Assembly: GCA_038030265.1 (NCBI GenBank)
Contig: CM075938.1
Location: forward strand, 2,085,009 to 2,149,008
Length of the DNA: 64,000 nt
Reading direction: 5' to 3'
From: Corythucha ciliata
Lineage: Eukaryota; Arthropoda; Insecta; Hemiptera; Tingidae
The notes below the pieces were generated by a model that was not told the DNA's origin, made no database searches, and was given only the letters and a program-made list of their open reading frames with translations. Made by a program: the position numbers and the translations under genes. Shown here piece by piece: positions 32,264 to 45,454 of the stretch; positions within the stretch are counted from its first letter, which is position 1, and every line of letters starts with the position of its first letter.

Positions 32264-34400
32264 TGGAGCCTCAAAAAGCTTCTCACTCTCCTGTCTCACG
32301 CCCATGCAGTTGTTATTTTTTTTTTTAAATCCCCCCACCCCAATTCTTTTGTCTTTGGTACTCAGTCATAGTAATATAATGGGCTTTCATATCAAAGAAA
32401 TTATTTCTGACAGCAACTTGATCGTTTTCTTGGGCTTGTTTTCCAGGCGTTATGCTTTCGCCTAAAATCCATAACTCGGGAAAATTACTGGCACAATAAT
32501 AATGTCATCTTATTTATTGCACTCCTATTTCGTACACACTACAACTTGAAGAGAAATTGGTACATTTCTGATTTCATTTAGAGCACCACTAGACACTGGC
32601 TGAGGCATTATCATTATCAAATCACACTTCAGCTTCACTTGTAATAAACTCGCGGGGTCAAGGGCACGGGCACTTCTGACAGTTCTCACTCAAAAAGATA
32701 CCTAGATGCGAAAAATGTTGAAATATCAGGGCTTCAAGTAAAAAGTTAGGAAAACGAATTCTGGTGTTTAGATTTCGTACTAAAATTTCCCATTTTACTT
32801 TTTCCCCGCGATGTACAGCGCCATCTCTTGTCTCAGGGTGATTTTCAAAGCTTCACCGTCAACAGCCTTAAGGCTAAAGTCCATAGGTCTCTAGTGAGTT
32901 TCTGTGTCAAGAGATCGCGCCACTGCGCTCGCCAAACGATTCTACTTCTCACGGCCGCAAAAATTGACCGATTTTGTTTTTGTAAATTGATTCCCACTCA
33001 TTGATGCCAAAAATTTTAAGGAAATTGGGTCGCTGATTTTTAAAATGACACTAGCCCGGAAATATTAAATTCAAAATTTGAAAAAATAAATTTTTGGAGA
33101 AAACTGGATTATGCCACGAAGCAGCGTAAAATCTTGAATACGAAATGTATTTTGTTTTATATTTTGGTCCAGAAACATCGTCCGAAAGAGAAAAATGCGA
33201 CATCAAAAAGAATAGCCGCCCCAAGGCCAGGGTAGTCATGGTGGTGTGTACGGGAGGGGTCACTCGAACGCCTTCTCAGCTTATCTCCTTCCTTTGCACT
33301 CACACGCTCCAGGAATGAGTTTCCAACATGCGCTCATTCTATATTTGTTAGTACAATTATGAATATTTGGCTCCCTATATTCCTTTTTTATTTATTACGT
33401 TCAGCTTCCGTGCTAGTACTTACATTTTCTGAAATTCGAAACAGGTGAGGATGGGGATAGTGATTTAGAAATATCAAGTTGAAACCTGTTATATGTAGGT
33501 ACATATTTACTATACAATACATTATGCTATATTCACCGCTCACCAGTGCTAAAATTATTGTTCTTATCCTTTATTGAAATGGACACAGAAGGTAGTATGT
33601 ATTTGTTTTCAATTTGGAGCCCCACCGATTGAGCAAAAACTCGAAGTCTGTTAGATGCATCACAAAGTCCGTTGCTTACTGGGGGGAGGGGGTTCCACCC
33701 CCTTCTCGTTTTACCAGTAGGGGTGGAAACTGGAAACGTCAGTTCTGTAGCTAAAATGTCTCTCTATAAGGAGCTTCGTTGAATCAAATAGGTAATGCTT
33801 CATAATTTGTTGAGATTGGTATATTATATCTAAACAAAAATACGTTGAGCGACCTAAAATAATTCGTAGAAATAATAATAATTGTCCTTCCGTCTGCTCC
33901 TATTGAGACCTTACGTACCGATTTCAGTGTTCGTACGCGGTGAACACGTAGCACATAGTGTATAGGAATAACTGCAAAACAATTAAATGGGTTAAAGTAG
34001 ACCTGATATGCAATCAAAAAGACGAAATACACCATGGTTCGAAACTCGTTCATTTCCGAGGGACGATTTTTCAAACGATTTTTTTAATACATACATATCT
34101 TGCTTTTCTTAATAAATGCAACTGTGTCATTTCCAAGCGAACTTTCGGTGACTTCCGACGCCGGATTCGAAAATATCACATTTTTTCCTATTAGGAATGG
34201 CAGTTTTCTCCGGGAATTAGGCCCATATTTATGAACGTTCCTTACCTAGGCCTAGGCCTATGGAAATGTTGAAAACAGGTTTGAGTACAACAGTACAAGT
34301 ACCGAGATCTTGACCCCTCAAGAACTGACTTATCTATTAAACAGTGAATTTGACCCAGAAAATGAACTGCCTGCCAAAAAATGGCGACTCATAACATACC
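32264..34400. other. Gene-free stretch
   Basis: No exon or family recognised. 32854-32872 is the inverted mate of 21341-21359. Confidence 0.4.
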
Positions 34401-34632
34401 GATAAGCTTTGTCTCCACTTGTACCTTTTCGCGTGCGTCAGAGGCATGCCTCATAGCCGCACGGTGTGTTGAACGTGAAGAATGCGCTATTGCATGCCTC
34501 AACAAAGGCTGGAAGGTTATCAGAAATTGCGTGGACAGCTTAGACGCATGAGTTATTTAAAGTTGAAGCGAAAGTTGAAAAGGCGTGTGGAATTGAAAGA
34601 GGAAGACTAAAGGGCACAAGTGGGGACATAGC
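34401..34632. mobile_element. Possible MITE (imperfect inverted ends)
   Basis: 'agctttgtctccacttgtac' near 34406 and 'acaagtggggacatagct' near 34616 are imperfect inverted copies about 210 bp apart. Target duplication not seen. 34633-35860 shows nothing further. Confidence 0.4.
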
Positions 34633-35859
34633 TGTAGAGGAAACTGACATTTTCACCACACATTGTCTCATATAATAAATTAGTCCACGGAAAATGACTT
34701 TTTCGGCCGATACGATAAATTTGGTTTCTTTGCTCGGAAACTGCGGTTACTCAGTCGGAGGACTCTGCCTCGGAGGCATGACTTTCCACGATATACAAAA
34801 AATATACCAGAGACTGACCAACTTTGACTGAGTTTTGGGTATTTCCCGAAGGACTCTTAAGTTGTGTCCGGCTCACATCGAAGCACTTTGAAAATGTTGT
34901 CCTGAGAATCGCTAATAACGCCAACTTGACCCCTGGGTGAATTCTGAATTGGGCACCCGAATTTAATGATAAATGGACGAAATTTCGTTAGTTTTTATGC
35001 ACAAGGAGTTTTCATGCACAAGGCTCCATCAAGTGATTTTGACGTTTTTGGCAGCGTTTTACCGTTTTCAATGTCTGCATGACCCTTCCCGTGGACGGTG
35101 GCCGCGCAATTGAATGCCCTCAAGTCGAAAGAAAGAGCATCAACGGTGGGTGGACCTCACTAACTCACTGTGGAGTGAATAAAATCTGTCGTTACTAACG
35201 ATATCCGCCGCAGTGACGCCCCCTTAAGGTGCTTTTTGATCATAGGACCTGCTGCATTCCACAACTGAACGTTTGCCCTTCCGGCCCCTGTAATATCCTA
35301 TAGAAATCGCCTACTTTTTGGTGATTTTGGTGTAGATAGATGACTTGAATGGACGAAACTTCATGTCTTGGGGTTTAAGTAAACGAGAAATCCTAAAATA
35401 GAAATGGATTTACGAACCGTCAGGGTTGACAAAGTTTTCCGGCGTGACACAATGGGTCAAAAATCGCCTATAATGGACCCATGAGTGGAGGTATAAATGG
35501 CCGAAATCTTGGGCAGATCTTGCTGCTTGGAAGTCCTGATGATTACAATCATCTGTTGTAACTACTAACTGGGGTTCGCAGTCCCGCACGAACTAGGGTT
35601 CAATCGTGCAAGATTGAATGCGGGATTATAACCCACTTTTAGCCCGCTTTTAACGACTTCAACAACAATGAAAAAACATGTCAATTTAATTCAAAGGGAG
35701 CTAGTGCAACGCATTATTAGCGTTATAAAGGGAAACATACGTGGCCAAATAGACAACACAGATTCGCCAGACTAAAAATTGCTTCCACGAATACTGAAGG
35801 TATGGGAAGCTATGTGATCGTTTCTCGAGGTGAAAAAATTGTTGGTCTCAATTTGGTGG

Positions 35860-36390
35860 ATTTCAAAAATTCCACTTGCCATTTGCGTTTCAGAGCTTTC
35901 TGAACAACTTTTTGGTTCCGTATCTGTCTGTTTACACTTTATACCAACGCTCATGTCTCCTAAAGTATAGCCAACTGATTTTGATGAAATCTTCGTGATA
36001 CACGTAGGTTAGGCTACAGATGGTCCCATTTCAATTTGAGATAAATCGGTCCAAAGGGGGTGGCTCCAGAAGGGGGGGGGGTTGGACTCCCCACCAACGC
36101 ACGTATTTCCTAAGAAAGGCAACCGATCTTGATGAAATATTCATGATGAACATTGGTTGAGCTATAATATGGCCCCATTTAAATTGGAATAAAATTGGTC
36201 CAATTGGAGGGGCTCCAGGGGGGGGGGGACAATGTACACTTCTCACCAATAACGCACATATCTCCTAGAGGAGGCAACTCATCTTTTCGAAGTTTTCATG
36301 ATAAACGTAGATTAGATGGTCCCATTTCATTTTGAATTAAATCGACCCAGTATGAGGGGCTCTAGGGGGGCAGTGTAAAGTGCACACTTG
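35860..36390. repeat. Three tandem copies of about 145 bp
   Basis: Copies starting near 35950, 36098 and 36250 each run 'cgca..t.tctcctagagg.ggcaac', 'gatgaaat.ttcatgat', 'atggtcccatttcaatttg' and end in a G run. The leading part (35890-35945) is the 'tgtctgtctg' family seen at 22096. Confidence 0.7.
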
Positions 36391-36977
36391 ACGTGCACGA
36401 TTAGCCAAAATTTTGTTCTCGAATTATCTATGCTACTTTTGGCAGATTTGTCTTCTTAATAAGAGATCAATTGCTGCCCCTGGCGAGTGCTGCCTTGGAG
36501 AAAATACCCCTCCTACACCCCTCGTCCCACTGCCTAATAGATCCGGCCCTGTTCAACGAAGATACGTTACTCGAGGAAGCATTGTGCTAACACCATTAGC
36601 AGACGTTTTTGGTTTTATTGCTTGTCCCGCCGCCCGCGGTTGCCGTGTTATGTTGGTAATGTACTAACGTAACGATTAGACCATTTTCGTTGGGCTCTCG
36701 AGCCGAATAATTCACAATTTGATCTTCTGTCGTTCGTTTTCCGGCAATTAATTTTTCGAATTAACTGCCAAACTGATTTTATAAATAGCAAAAGTCACGG
36801 AATTGAGCCCTGAAAGAGCGAAAATCCTTAAAAATGGTTCATGTAAGAGCAAAACTCTCGAAAATTTGGTTTTTGAACGAGCTGGAACGAGAAGAATCCG
36901 CAAAATTTAGTTTTTAAACAGCAAAAATACTTTGAAATTAGGTTTTGCAGGCAACATAACGACAATTTTTTCTAAAA

Positions 36978-37149
36978 GTAATGCATGCATGAAACTGTAG
37001 CCGTAGGAGCCTACGTTGTCTTCCAACTTGTTGTTGGACTTACAGACGCTGAATGGCGAGCAGCCGAAACCGGTTCGTTTCTAACGCACCTCAACGAGGG
37101 AAGACAGACAACGTAGGATCCTACGGCTACAGTTTCATGCATGCATTAC
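36978..37149. repeat. Foldback with 43-bp arms and degenerate hammerhead-like core
   Basis: 36978-37020 and 37107-37149 are inverted copies, 42 of 43 matching. The loop holds AGACG/CGTTT pairing around CTGA, GGC...GCC, GAAACCGGTT (37044-37080). That order matches the 27-kb motif, but two bases of the CUGANGA core are missing, so activity is unlikely. Confidence 0.75.
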
Positions 37150-37950
37150 CTACTAACCCCCGTAGTCTAAGCGATCATACTAACAATATCTTTTCTAAAA
37201 GTGCCAAACGCGCGTGATTGGTTTTGAATCAGTCTGTGAGCCAAATTGTGTGGTTTGGGGGGGGGGGGGGTCGAATGTTCAAGATTATAAGGTGAATGCA
37301 TAATTTTTTGGGAGGCAAGGCGGTGTATGGGAGTGATTCAGTGGGTGAAATCGCTGCCTTTTTCTCCACGCTATACGATTGTTGGCCCCGGCTCTCGAGC
37401 TGACCCTGGAACCGAGTCAGCGACTCACCGAGGAGACCCGGCTCAGCAGGTCTAACGAGAATCGTGAGGGCGAAATGGGGATCGCGGACGTTGCGATCAA
37501 GCCCCATAACTTTGTTCAAAGATGAAGGTAAAAGATGGGAGTTGGACACGCCAGACGTTACAAGTTGAGAAGTAGGATAAAAAGTGGGCAATTTTGAACT
37601 CTCCCCGGACGCTCTAAAAAGTAGGACATGTCCGGGGAAAGCAGGACGGTGAAAGCTCAGAAAAAGAGGAAGGAGAAAAAGAAAATAGAACCCTAAACCC
37701 TAAAAATGAAAAATCGTCTGTATAGGTACGGCGTAAAACTCAATAGTAACAGGATATTATGCCTACAAACAATGCCTACAAAGACGCATTATTTGTTTCC
37801 AATTAATTTGACCCTACAGTCAAAATGTTCGATTTTGAATAAATAAAGTTCTATTTTTTGAAGCAAAATTGTTTAAATTCCAGCTTGCAACACAATAACC
37901 CAAATAAATGATTTGAACGAGGTTATAGTTCGAGAGCTAGCGACAGTCCC
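37150..37950. other. Gene-free stretch
   Basis: G run at 37258-37270. Nothing coding recognised. Confidence 0.4.
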
Positions 37951-37952
37951 AT

Positions 37953-38985
37953 TCAACCGGAAGAACATAGTCACGAAGGGTGTGCAAAATGATGGCATTT
38001 GGCCCCCTATTTACGAGTCCGGAAGTCTGCCATGCTGTATCTGGGGCCTAAGGATTTTATAGCTAATCAAAGTCCTTAATTTGGGACATGAATTTAACCA
38101 GAAGAACATAGTCCTGAAACTAGTCTCATTCGAAAGGTTTAATGGAGCTGATCACGAATATGATCGTCTGCCGCCGTCTGCCTGGGGCATTCGCCCTCTT
38201 TGGCTCCTCAAACTTACGTAATTCGGTAAATTTTAATTAACCGAAGATCACAGTCCTGAAACTGGTCCTATTCAATAGGTTTTATCGAGATGATTACAAA
38301 TATAATCGTCTGCCGGCGTCTGCCTGGAGCATTTGCCCTCAGAGGCCAGTAAACTCCTTAAATCAGGGATATTAATTACCCGCTTTAACTAAGTCCGGAG
38401 AATGGTCATTGGCGACACTTTTCATGTGGCTGAATACGAAAATGATCGTCTGCCGGTGTCTGCCTGGGGCACTTGCCCTAAGAGACCAGACAAACTGCAC
38501 CGGAGGAAAATGATTAACCGGAAGAACATAGTCCTAAAACTAGTCTCATTCGAAAGGTTTCACGGAGATGATTACAAATATAATCGTCTGACGGCGTCTG
38601 CCTGGAGCATTTGCCCTCGGTGCCCAGTAAACTCCTTAAATCCGGGGTATTAATTAACCGGAAGAACTAAGTCCGGAGAATAGTCATTTACGACATGTTT
38701 CATGTGGCTGAATACGAAAATGATCGTCTGCAGCGTGTCTGTCTGGGGCACTTGCCCTAATGACCAGCCAAACTGCAACGGAGGAAAATGATTAACCGGA
38801 AGAACATAGTCCTGAAACTAGTCTCATTCGAAGGATTTATGGAGCTGATTACGAATATAATCGTCTGCCGGCGTCTGCCTGGAGCATTTGCCCTCGGTGC
38901 CCAGTAAACTCCTTAAATCAGAGATATTAATTAACCGGAAGAACTAAGTCCGGAGAATAGTCATTTACGACATGTTTCATGTGGT
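37953..38985 (+). repeat. 140-bp satellite with A/B dimer structure
   Basis: Monomers of 136-142 bp start near 37953, 38094, 38236, 38372, 38511, 38650, 38789 and 38930 with 'taaccggaagaac'. From 38372 on they alternate: type B ('aagtccggagaatagtcatt') and type A ('tagtcctgaaactagtctc'). All share 'atcgtctgccggcgtctgcc'. That is a dimeric higher-order repeat of about 279 bp. Confidence 0.85.
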
Positions 38986-38999
38986 AGTATCATGCCGAG

Positions 39000-41153
39000 G
39001 ATAATAGGACTAAAATTTCCAAGTCAATTGAAACAATCAGAACAACGTATATTTTAAGTAACAACACCTTTTCATTACTATGTATTATTATTAATTTTGT
39101 TATGTGTAATAATGGACGTATGACAGCAGTTTAACATCGAATACATCGCATTCCCTTTTTTTTTTTAATTTTCTTTTGGTTATCTTTTCATTAATTAGCA
39201 CTATATTAATTTATAACAGTTAATGTTCATAGAAACATCTCATGAAAACACTTTATTTCCTCTTTCAACATTTTTTTTATAACTAACGAATTGACAAGTT
39301 TTTGTCTACACATTATCACCTAAATAATAATAATAATAATAATAGTAATACATAAATAATTAAACGAAATCGCATTTTAAATGTTCTTATTTAATATTGA
39401 ACGCTCTTATTATATTCCCCCTTTTGTTTAAAAAAATACATAAATTGATGTACACCCTATAATACTGTTTCAACGTTTTTTCGACTAGAGCACTTGCCAA
39501 TTTTCATTTTATAGAGGGAATTAAAACAAACGAGGTGAATGAGGAAGCTTCATGGGCGATAATACATACTCATTTGTTGTTTAAGCATTAAAAAAAAAAA
39601 AAAGAAAAAAAAAAGTTCGTTAGAAACCCGTGCTATCCCTTGAGAGAAACTTAACGTCCTTGCAGGATTACGATAAATCAAAAGTATCAAAAGTTAAAAA
39701 ATGTTTATACGATCAATAATATTCTAAAGTTCTAATTCGGTAAAATATGTATCGTTGAAAAATATGAATCTTCCTCGTTGGTGTTCGTTATAAACAATTC
39801 TCCCTGACACGAAAAATAAAGAAATAATAATTATAACATACAAATCATAACATAAAAGTTGTGTTATAATGAACAAAACGAGACGTGCAAAAATAAGAGT
39901 GTACATACTTTCTTAGGCTTATTTTTTCGAAACAACGAGCGTTACAAAATGTTTAGGCTAATCTTTTAGGCTATTACAATTTAAACAAAAGGCTTGGATT
40001 AGCCAGCTACACGACGATCTATTTTCTGAATTTGGGCCGATCATGTAGGTGTTCGTTGGATCTTTTGTCACGTATTACAATTTTATTATTACGAAAATAT
40101 ACATATTTCTACTGATAAGTTGATATTAAAAATTGAGTATCAGTCAGCACGTAAAATTATATTTTTATAATTTCTGTTAATTTTTTTTTTCTTCATACAC
40201 AAAATTTTGAGCCATTCATAAATAAATAAACTCATTTCGGGGTTGTTTTAATTAAAAAATTAGTTATTTTTGTATAGAAAAATATACGAGTAATTCTACT
40301 GAAATTAATGGGTTTTGTCGTCTTCAGTGATAGCGTTTATTGCAGAAGACAGGACAGTGAAAAGACGAGTGCTATTTCTTATTTCATCAATCTCAGTTAG
40401 TGTTTTGTTGAAAACGAGATTAGCTTAAGAAGAAAAGAGAGCGGAGAAAAGTGATGGGGTGGCGGTGGTGGGAGGAGTTGAGAATGATGTTGGTGGGGGA
40501 GGGGATGAAGGAGAATTCTTGACTCGATTAGAAATAATTACACCAGATTACACCCGGCTGCCGCGTAAACAAAGGAGACGTCTCCGAACACTTGAGACAT
40601 CTGAAGTTTATTCTTCTCAGGGGGAAAATTAACTTTTTTTTTTTTGGCACGGTATACCTTTAGCGTCAGTTTTTTTTTTTGTTTTTTACAATATAAATTA
40701 CATCTCTTTGAAATAATATATCACTTAAAATTATTATTTACATTAGTTTACTTTAAAAAATGGCTATTACATAACTTCAGGAAGCATTTTAGCAGTTCAC
40801 AGGACATGGGGTGTGATTAGAGAGGGAAATAGCTCAAAGTTGAGGACAGGAGAATACAGTTAGAAAAGAATAGAATATTAACCGAAAAGGAAATAAGTTC
40901 GATGTTCATTTTTTGGCAACATTTTTCCCCATTCAAAGATAATCTAAATACCACAATTAATTATAAAATAAAACGCGTCTAAATATCACAATAATCACCC
41001 TTAAAATGTGTGCACCCGATGCCCTGTTCAGGGACGAACTTTTTCAAGAATTTTCTTCTCTCAAAAACTACAAAAGAAAAATAACAATATATCTTTCTTA
41101 TCTTTTTAATTGCAAAATACCTGTAACCATAGTTTCTGTTCGTTAATGGGACG
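39000..41153 (-). other. IgSF gene 3' UTR / AT-rich flank
   Basis: AT-rich, microsatellite-bearing sequence like the tensin 3' UTR lies below the IgSF stop. Minus-strand AATAAA candidates: 40607-40612, 40336-40341, 40082-40087 and 39252-39257. The true end is not known. Confidence 0.5.
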
Positions 41154-41456
41154 TTAAAGGTGCAATTGCATTTCAGGACGTTGCAATAACCTTGAACCCA
41201 TCAGAGCCTCCATCAGGTGAACGGTAACGACTACAATGAGTACCAGCGGCCAGTGTGACATGGATGACGATGGTGATGATAATGATGACGATGACGAAGC
41301 AGCTGTGTCGTCGTCACCAGTCACATTGACTCGAATAGTCGCCTGACCGATGCCGCGCCCCGACCAGACGAGCAAACTGAAGTCACCCTCGTGTTCGCGG
41401 CGATTGATGCGATCAATGGTCAACAGAGCTTTGTGACAGTCGGGCCAATTTCCGGA
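41154..41456 (-). CDS. IgSF surface protein, last exon (end of Ig domain, Ser-rich stalk, hydrophobic tail)
   Basis: Acceptor gcacag precedes 41456 on the minus strand. Phase 0 start: SGNWPDCHKALLTIDRINRR, then EHEGDFSLLVWSGRGIGQAT and IRVNVT, the last strands of an Ig fold. An Asp/Ser-rich stalk follows, then the hydrophobic run WPLVLIVVVTVHLMEAL and a 15-residue tail ending at TAA 41154-41156. The run could be a membrane helix with a tiny cytoplasmic tail or a GPI-attachment signal; both are consistent. The F-strand Cys expected near FSLLVW is absent, while an extra Cys occurs in PDC. Confidence 0.8.
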   Translation of the reverse strand, partial: SGNWPDCHKALLTIDRINRREHEGDFSLLVWSGRGIGQATIRVNVTGDDDTAASSSSSLSSPSSSMSHWPLVLIVVVTVHLMEALMGSRLLQRPEMQLHL

Positions 41457-41599
41457 CTGTGCAAAGAGAAAGAGACAGTTTTATTCAGCCGCCAACACAC
41501 ACACAAAAAAAAAACAAACAAAAGAACAGAAGAAGATAATTATAGTCACGAAACATTCAATTTATTCAGTCAATAGACCCGTAACTTACAATTTCACAG

Positions 41600-41960
41600 A
41601 TATTTAGCTCAGAACGATGTAATTTCTCTCTTAGCAGCTATTTCTCCTAATTTTAGCTCCAAATATGAGCGTTTTCCTCATATTATGCTGTGTATCAGCG
41701 CTTTTTCTCAACTTTATCCGAGAATACGCGACTTTTACCAATTTTAACTATGAATCAGCGCTTTTCTACTTCCATTTTCTCTACGAGGGTCACGGAAGTT
41801 GGCTTCCAGAAACCGTGAATAAGCGTTCTGCCAATTACGAAAACGATCATTCTCAATCAAACTGAGAAAAAGTGCTAATTCACGGTTAAAAATGGGGAAA
41901 ACCATTAAACCACTCGTATATTAGCGGCTGAAATCAGGAAAAAAACGAACTCACGGTAAA
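41600..41960. repeat. 30-bp satellite, small inverted pair of blocks
   Basis: Minus-sense units (about 41640-41770) are followed by plus-sense units (41860-41960) in the last IgSF intron. Confidence 0.65.
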
Positions 41961-41979
41961 TTCGCTCACTTTATTTCAT

Positions 41980-44900
41980 GAAAAACCTCGTTACTTCTAC
42001 GAAGAAATTGTCAGTTTAACGAGGAAATAAAATTGTCAATTTCACGAGGTAAAATTGTCAGTGTAAATTTGATTTCATAAGAACATTTTCGGTTTAAGAG
42101 GTGTCAGTTTAATGAGTGAGTCGTCAACATTGTAAGAAAATTGTCAATTTATTTAGGAAATTGTCAATTTTTAGAGGATATTGTCACTTTTTTTAGGAAA
42201 TTAAACAATTTTTTTTTGGAAATTGTCAATTTTTCGAGGACATTGTCAAATTTTTGAGGGAAATGTCAATTTTTTGAGTAAATTGTCAATTATTTGAGTA
42301 AATTGTCAATTTTTTTAATAAATTGTCAATTTTTTGAGTAAACTGTCAATTTTTTGAGGAATTGTCAATTTTTGAGGAAATTGTCAACTTTTTGAGGAAA
42401 TTGTCAATTTTTTGAGGAAATTGTCAATTTTTTGAGGAAATTGTCAATTTTTTGAGGAAATTGTCAATTTTTTGAGTAAATTGTCAATTTTTCGAGGACA
42501 TTGTCAAATTTTTGAGGAAATTGTCAATTTTATGAGTAAATTGTCAATTATTTGAGTAAATTGTCAATAATTTGAGTCAATTGTCAATTTCTTGAGTAAA
42601 TTGTCACTTTTTTGGGAAAATTGTCAATTTTTGAGGAATTTGTCAATTTTTCGAGGACATTGTCAAATTTTTGAGGAAATTGTCAATTTTTGAGGAAATT
42701 GTCAATGTTTTGAGGAATTTGTCAATTTTTGAGGAAATTGTCTTTTGAGTAAATTGTCAATTTTTCGAGGACATTGTCAAATTTTTGAGGAAATTGTCAA
42801 TTTTTTGAGTAAATTGTCAATTTTTTTAGTAAATTGTCAATTTTTTGAGGAATCTGTCAATTTTTGAGGAAATTGTCAACTTTTTGAGGAAATTGTCAAT
42901 TTTTTAAGGAAATTGTCAATTTTTCGAGGAAATTGTCAAATTTTTGAGGAAATTGTCAATTTGTTGAGTAAATTGTCAATTTTTTGAGGAATTTGTCAAT
43001 TTTTGAGGAAATTGTCAATTTTTTGAGGAAATTGTCAATTTTTAAGGAAATTGTCAATGTTTTGAGGAATTTGTCAATTTTTGAGGAAATTGTCTTTTGA
43101 GTAAATTGTCAATTTTTTGAGGACATTGTCAAATTTTGAGGAAATTGTCAATTTTTTGAGTAAATTGTCAATTTTTTGAGGAATTTGTCAATTTTTGAGG
43201 AAATTGTCAACTTTTTGAGGAAATTGTCAATTTTTAAGGAAATTGTCAATGTTTTGAGGAATTTGTCAATTTTTGAGGAAATTGTCTTTTGAGTAAATTG
43301 TCAATTTTTCGAGGACATTGTCAAATTTTTGAGGAAATTGTCAATTTTTTGAGTAAATTGTCACTTTTTTTAGTAAATTGTCAATTTTTTGAGGAATCTG
43401 TCAATTTTTGATGAAATTGTCAATTTTTTAAAGAAATTGTCAATTTTTCGAGGAAATTGTCAAATTTTTGAGAAAATTGTCAATTTGTTGAGTAAATTGT
43501 CAATTATTTGAGTGTATTGTTTTTTTTGAGGAATTTGTCAATTTTTTGACAAAATTGTCATCTTTTTGAGGAAATTGTCAATTTTTTGAGTAAATTGTCA
43601 ATTTTTTGAAGAATTTGTCAATTTTTGAGGAAATGTTCAACTTTTTGAGGAATTTGCCAATTTTTTAAGGAAATAGTCAATTTTTTGAGGAAGTTGTAAA
43701 TTTTTTGAGGAAAATGTCAATTTTTTGAGTAAATTGCCAATTTTTCGAGGACATTGTCAAATTTTTGAGGAAGTAATCAACTTTTTGAGGAATTGTCAAT
43801 TTTTTGAGGAAAATGTCAATTTTTTGAGTTAATCGTCAGTTTTTTGAGTAAACTGTCAAGTTTTTGAGTAAATTGTCAATTTTTCGAGGACATTATCAAT
43901 TTTTTGAGTAAATTGTCAATTTTTCGAGTAAGTTGTCAACTTTGTGAGGAATTTGTCAATTTTTTAAGGAAATAGTCAATTTTTTGAGTAAATTGTCAAT
44001 TTTTTGAAGAATTTGTCAATTTTTGAGGAAATGTTCAACTTTTTGAGGAATTTGCCAATTTTTTAAGGAAATAGTCAATTTTTTGAGGAAGTTGTAAATT
44101 TTTGAGTAAATTGTCAGTTTTTTGAGGAATTTGTCAATTTGTTGAGGAAATTGTCAATTTTTTGAGGAAATAGTCAATATTTTGCGAAAATTGTAAGTTG
44201 TTTGAGGAAATTATCAAGTTTTTGAGGAAATTCTCAATTTCGTTAAGGAATCGTCAATCCTTTAAGGAAATTGTCTATTTTTCAAATGAATGAATCCTCA
44301 GATTTGTAAGGAAATTGTAAATTTTATGAGGAACTTGTCAACTTCATGAGGAAATCGTCCATTTTATGAGGATATTGTCAATTTCACGCGGAAATTGTCA
44401 ATTTCACACGGAAATTGTCAATTTCACACGAAAATTGTCAATTTTTCGAGAAAAATGTCATATTTTATGGTAAATTGTAAATTTTACGAATAAATTGTCA
44501 ATTTTACGAGGAAATTGAGTATTTCATGAGAATATTTTCGGTTTAAAAGATGTCAGTTTAATGAGTGCATCGTCAGTTTTGGGAGAAAATGGTCAATTTC
44601 ATGAGGAAACATTCAAAATTGTATGAAAAAATTGTCAATTTTACAAGAAAATTGTCAGTTGACGGAGGAAACGGTAATTTCACAAGGAAATTGTCCATTT
44701 TATGAGAAAAGTCGCAGTATTTTATGGGAAATTGTCAGTTTCGCAAAGAAATTGTCAATTTTACGAGGAAATTGTGTATCCCATCAGAAAATTTGCAATT
44801 CTTTAAAATCGAAAATCATCAATGTCAGCCTGATTTCATGCGGACATGTATACGGCTTAAAAGGTGTCAGTTCAATGATTAAATCGTCAGTTTTGTAAGC

Positions 44901-45450
44901 AAATTGTAAATTTTATCAGGAAATTGTCAATTTTATGACGAAAATTTCATATTTTATGAGAAAATTAGCCATTTTGTGAGGATTTTTTTTTCCTTATGAG
45001 ACAAGGGCGTCATACCAGCAGCTGGAATTCTAGAGGTGACAAATTTTGCTGCTTGAAAGAAATTGTCAATTTTATTGGGAAATGGTTAATTATATGAGAA
45101 AATTGTTATTTTATGAGGAAATTGCCAATTTTATGACGAAATAATCAATTGTGTGAGGAAATTGTCAGTTAACGAGGAAATCGTTAAATTTCACAAGGAA
45201 ATTGTCCATTTTATGAGAAAAAAGTTGCAGCATTTTATGGGAAATTGCCAGTTTCACAAAGAAATTGTCAATTTTACGAGGAAAGAAAATTTGCATTATT
45301 ATTTTTTTTTTTTTGGAGAATCATCAATGTCAGGCTGATTTTAAAAGGACATTATTAAAACGATTAAAACGTCAGTTTTTAAAGTAAATTGTAAATTTTA
45401 TGAGGAAATTGTCAATTTTATGACGAAATTGACAATTTTATGAGGAATTT
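41980..45450. repeat. 20-bp minisatellite array ('gaggaaattgtcaatttttt')
   Basis: Units of 19-21 bp, with variants gagg/gagta and ttttt lengths, run with little interruption from about 42130 to 44290 (roughly 100 copies). More degenerate units extend on both sides, to about 41980 and 45450. Blocks such as 'tttttcgaggacattgtcaa' return several times, a sign of higher-order amplification. Lies in the last intron of the IgSF gene. Confidence 0.9.
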
Positions 45451-45454
45451 ACCA

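Noticed and set aside
34401..34632. Confident MITE call
   Set aside because: The inverted ends are imperfect and no target duplication is visible, so it is kept only as a low-confidence feature.
42130..44290. CRISPR array
   Set aside because: Units are contiguous 20-bp repeats without unique spacers, in an animal intron.
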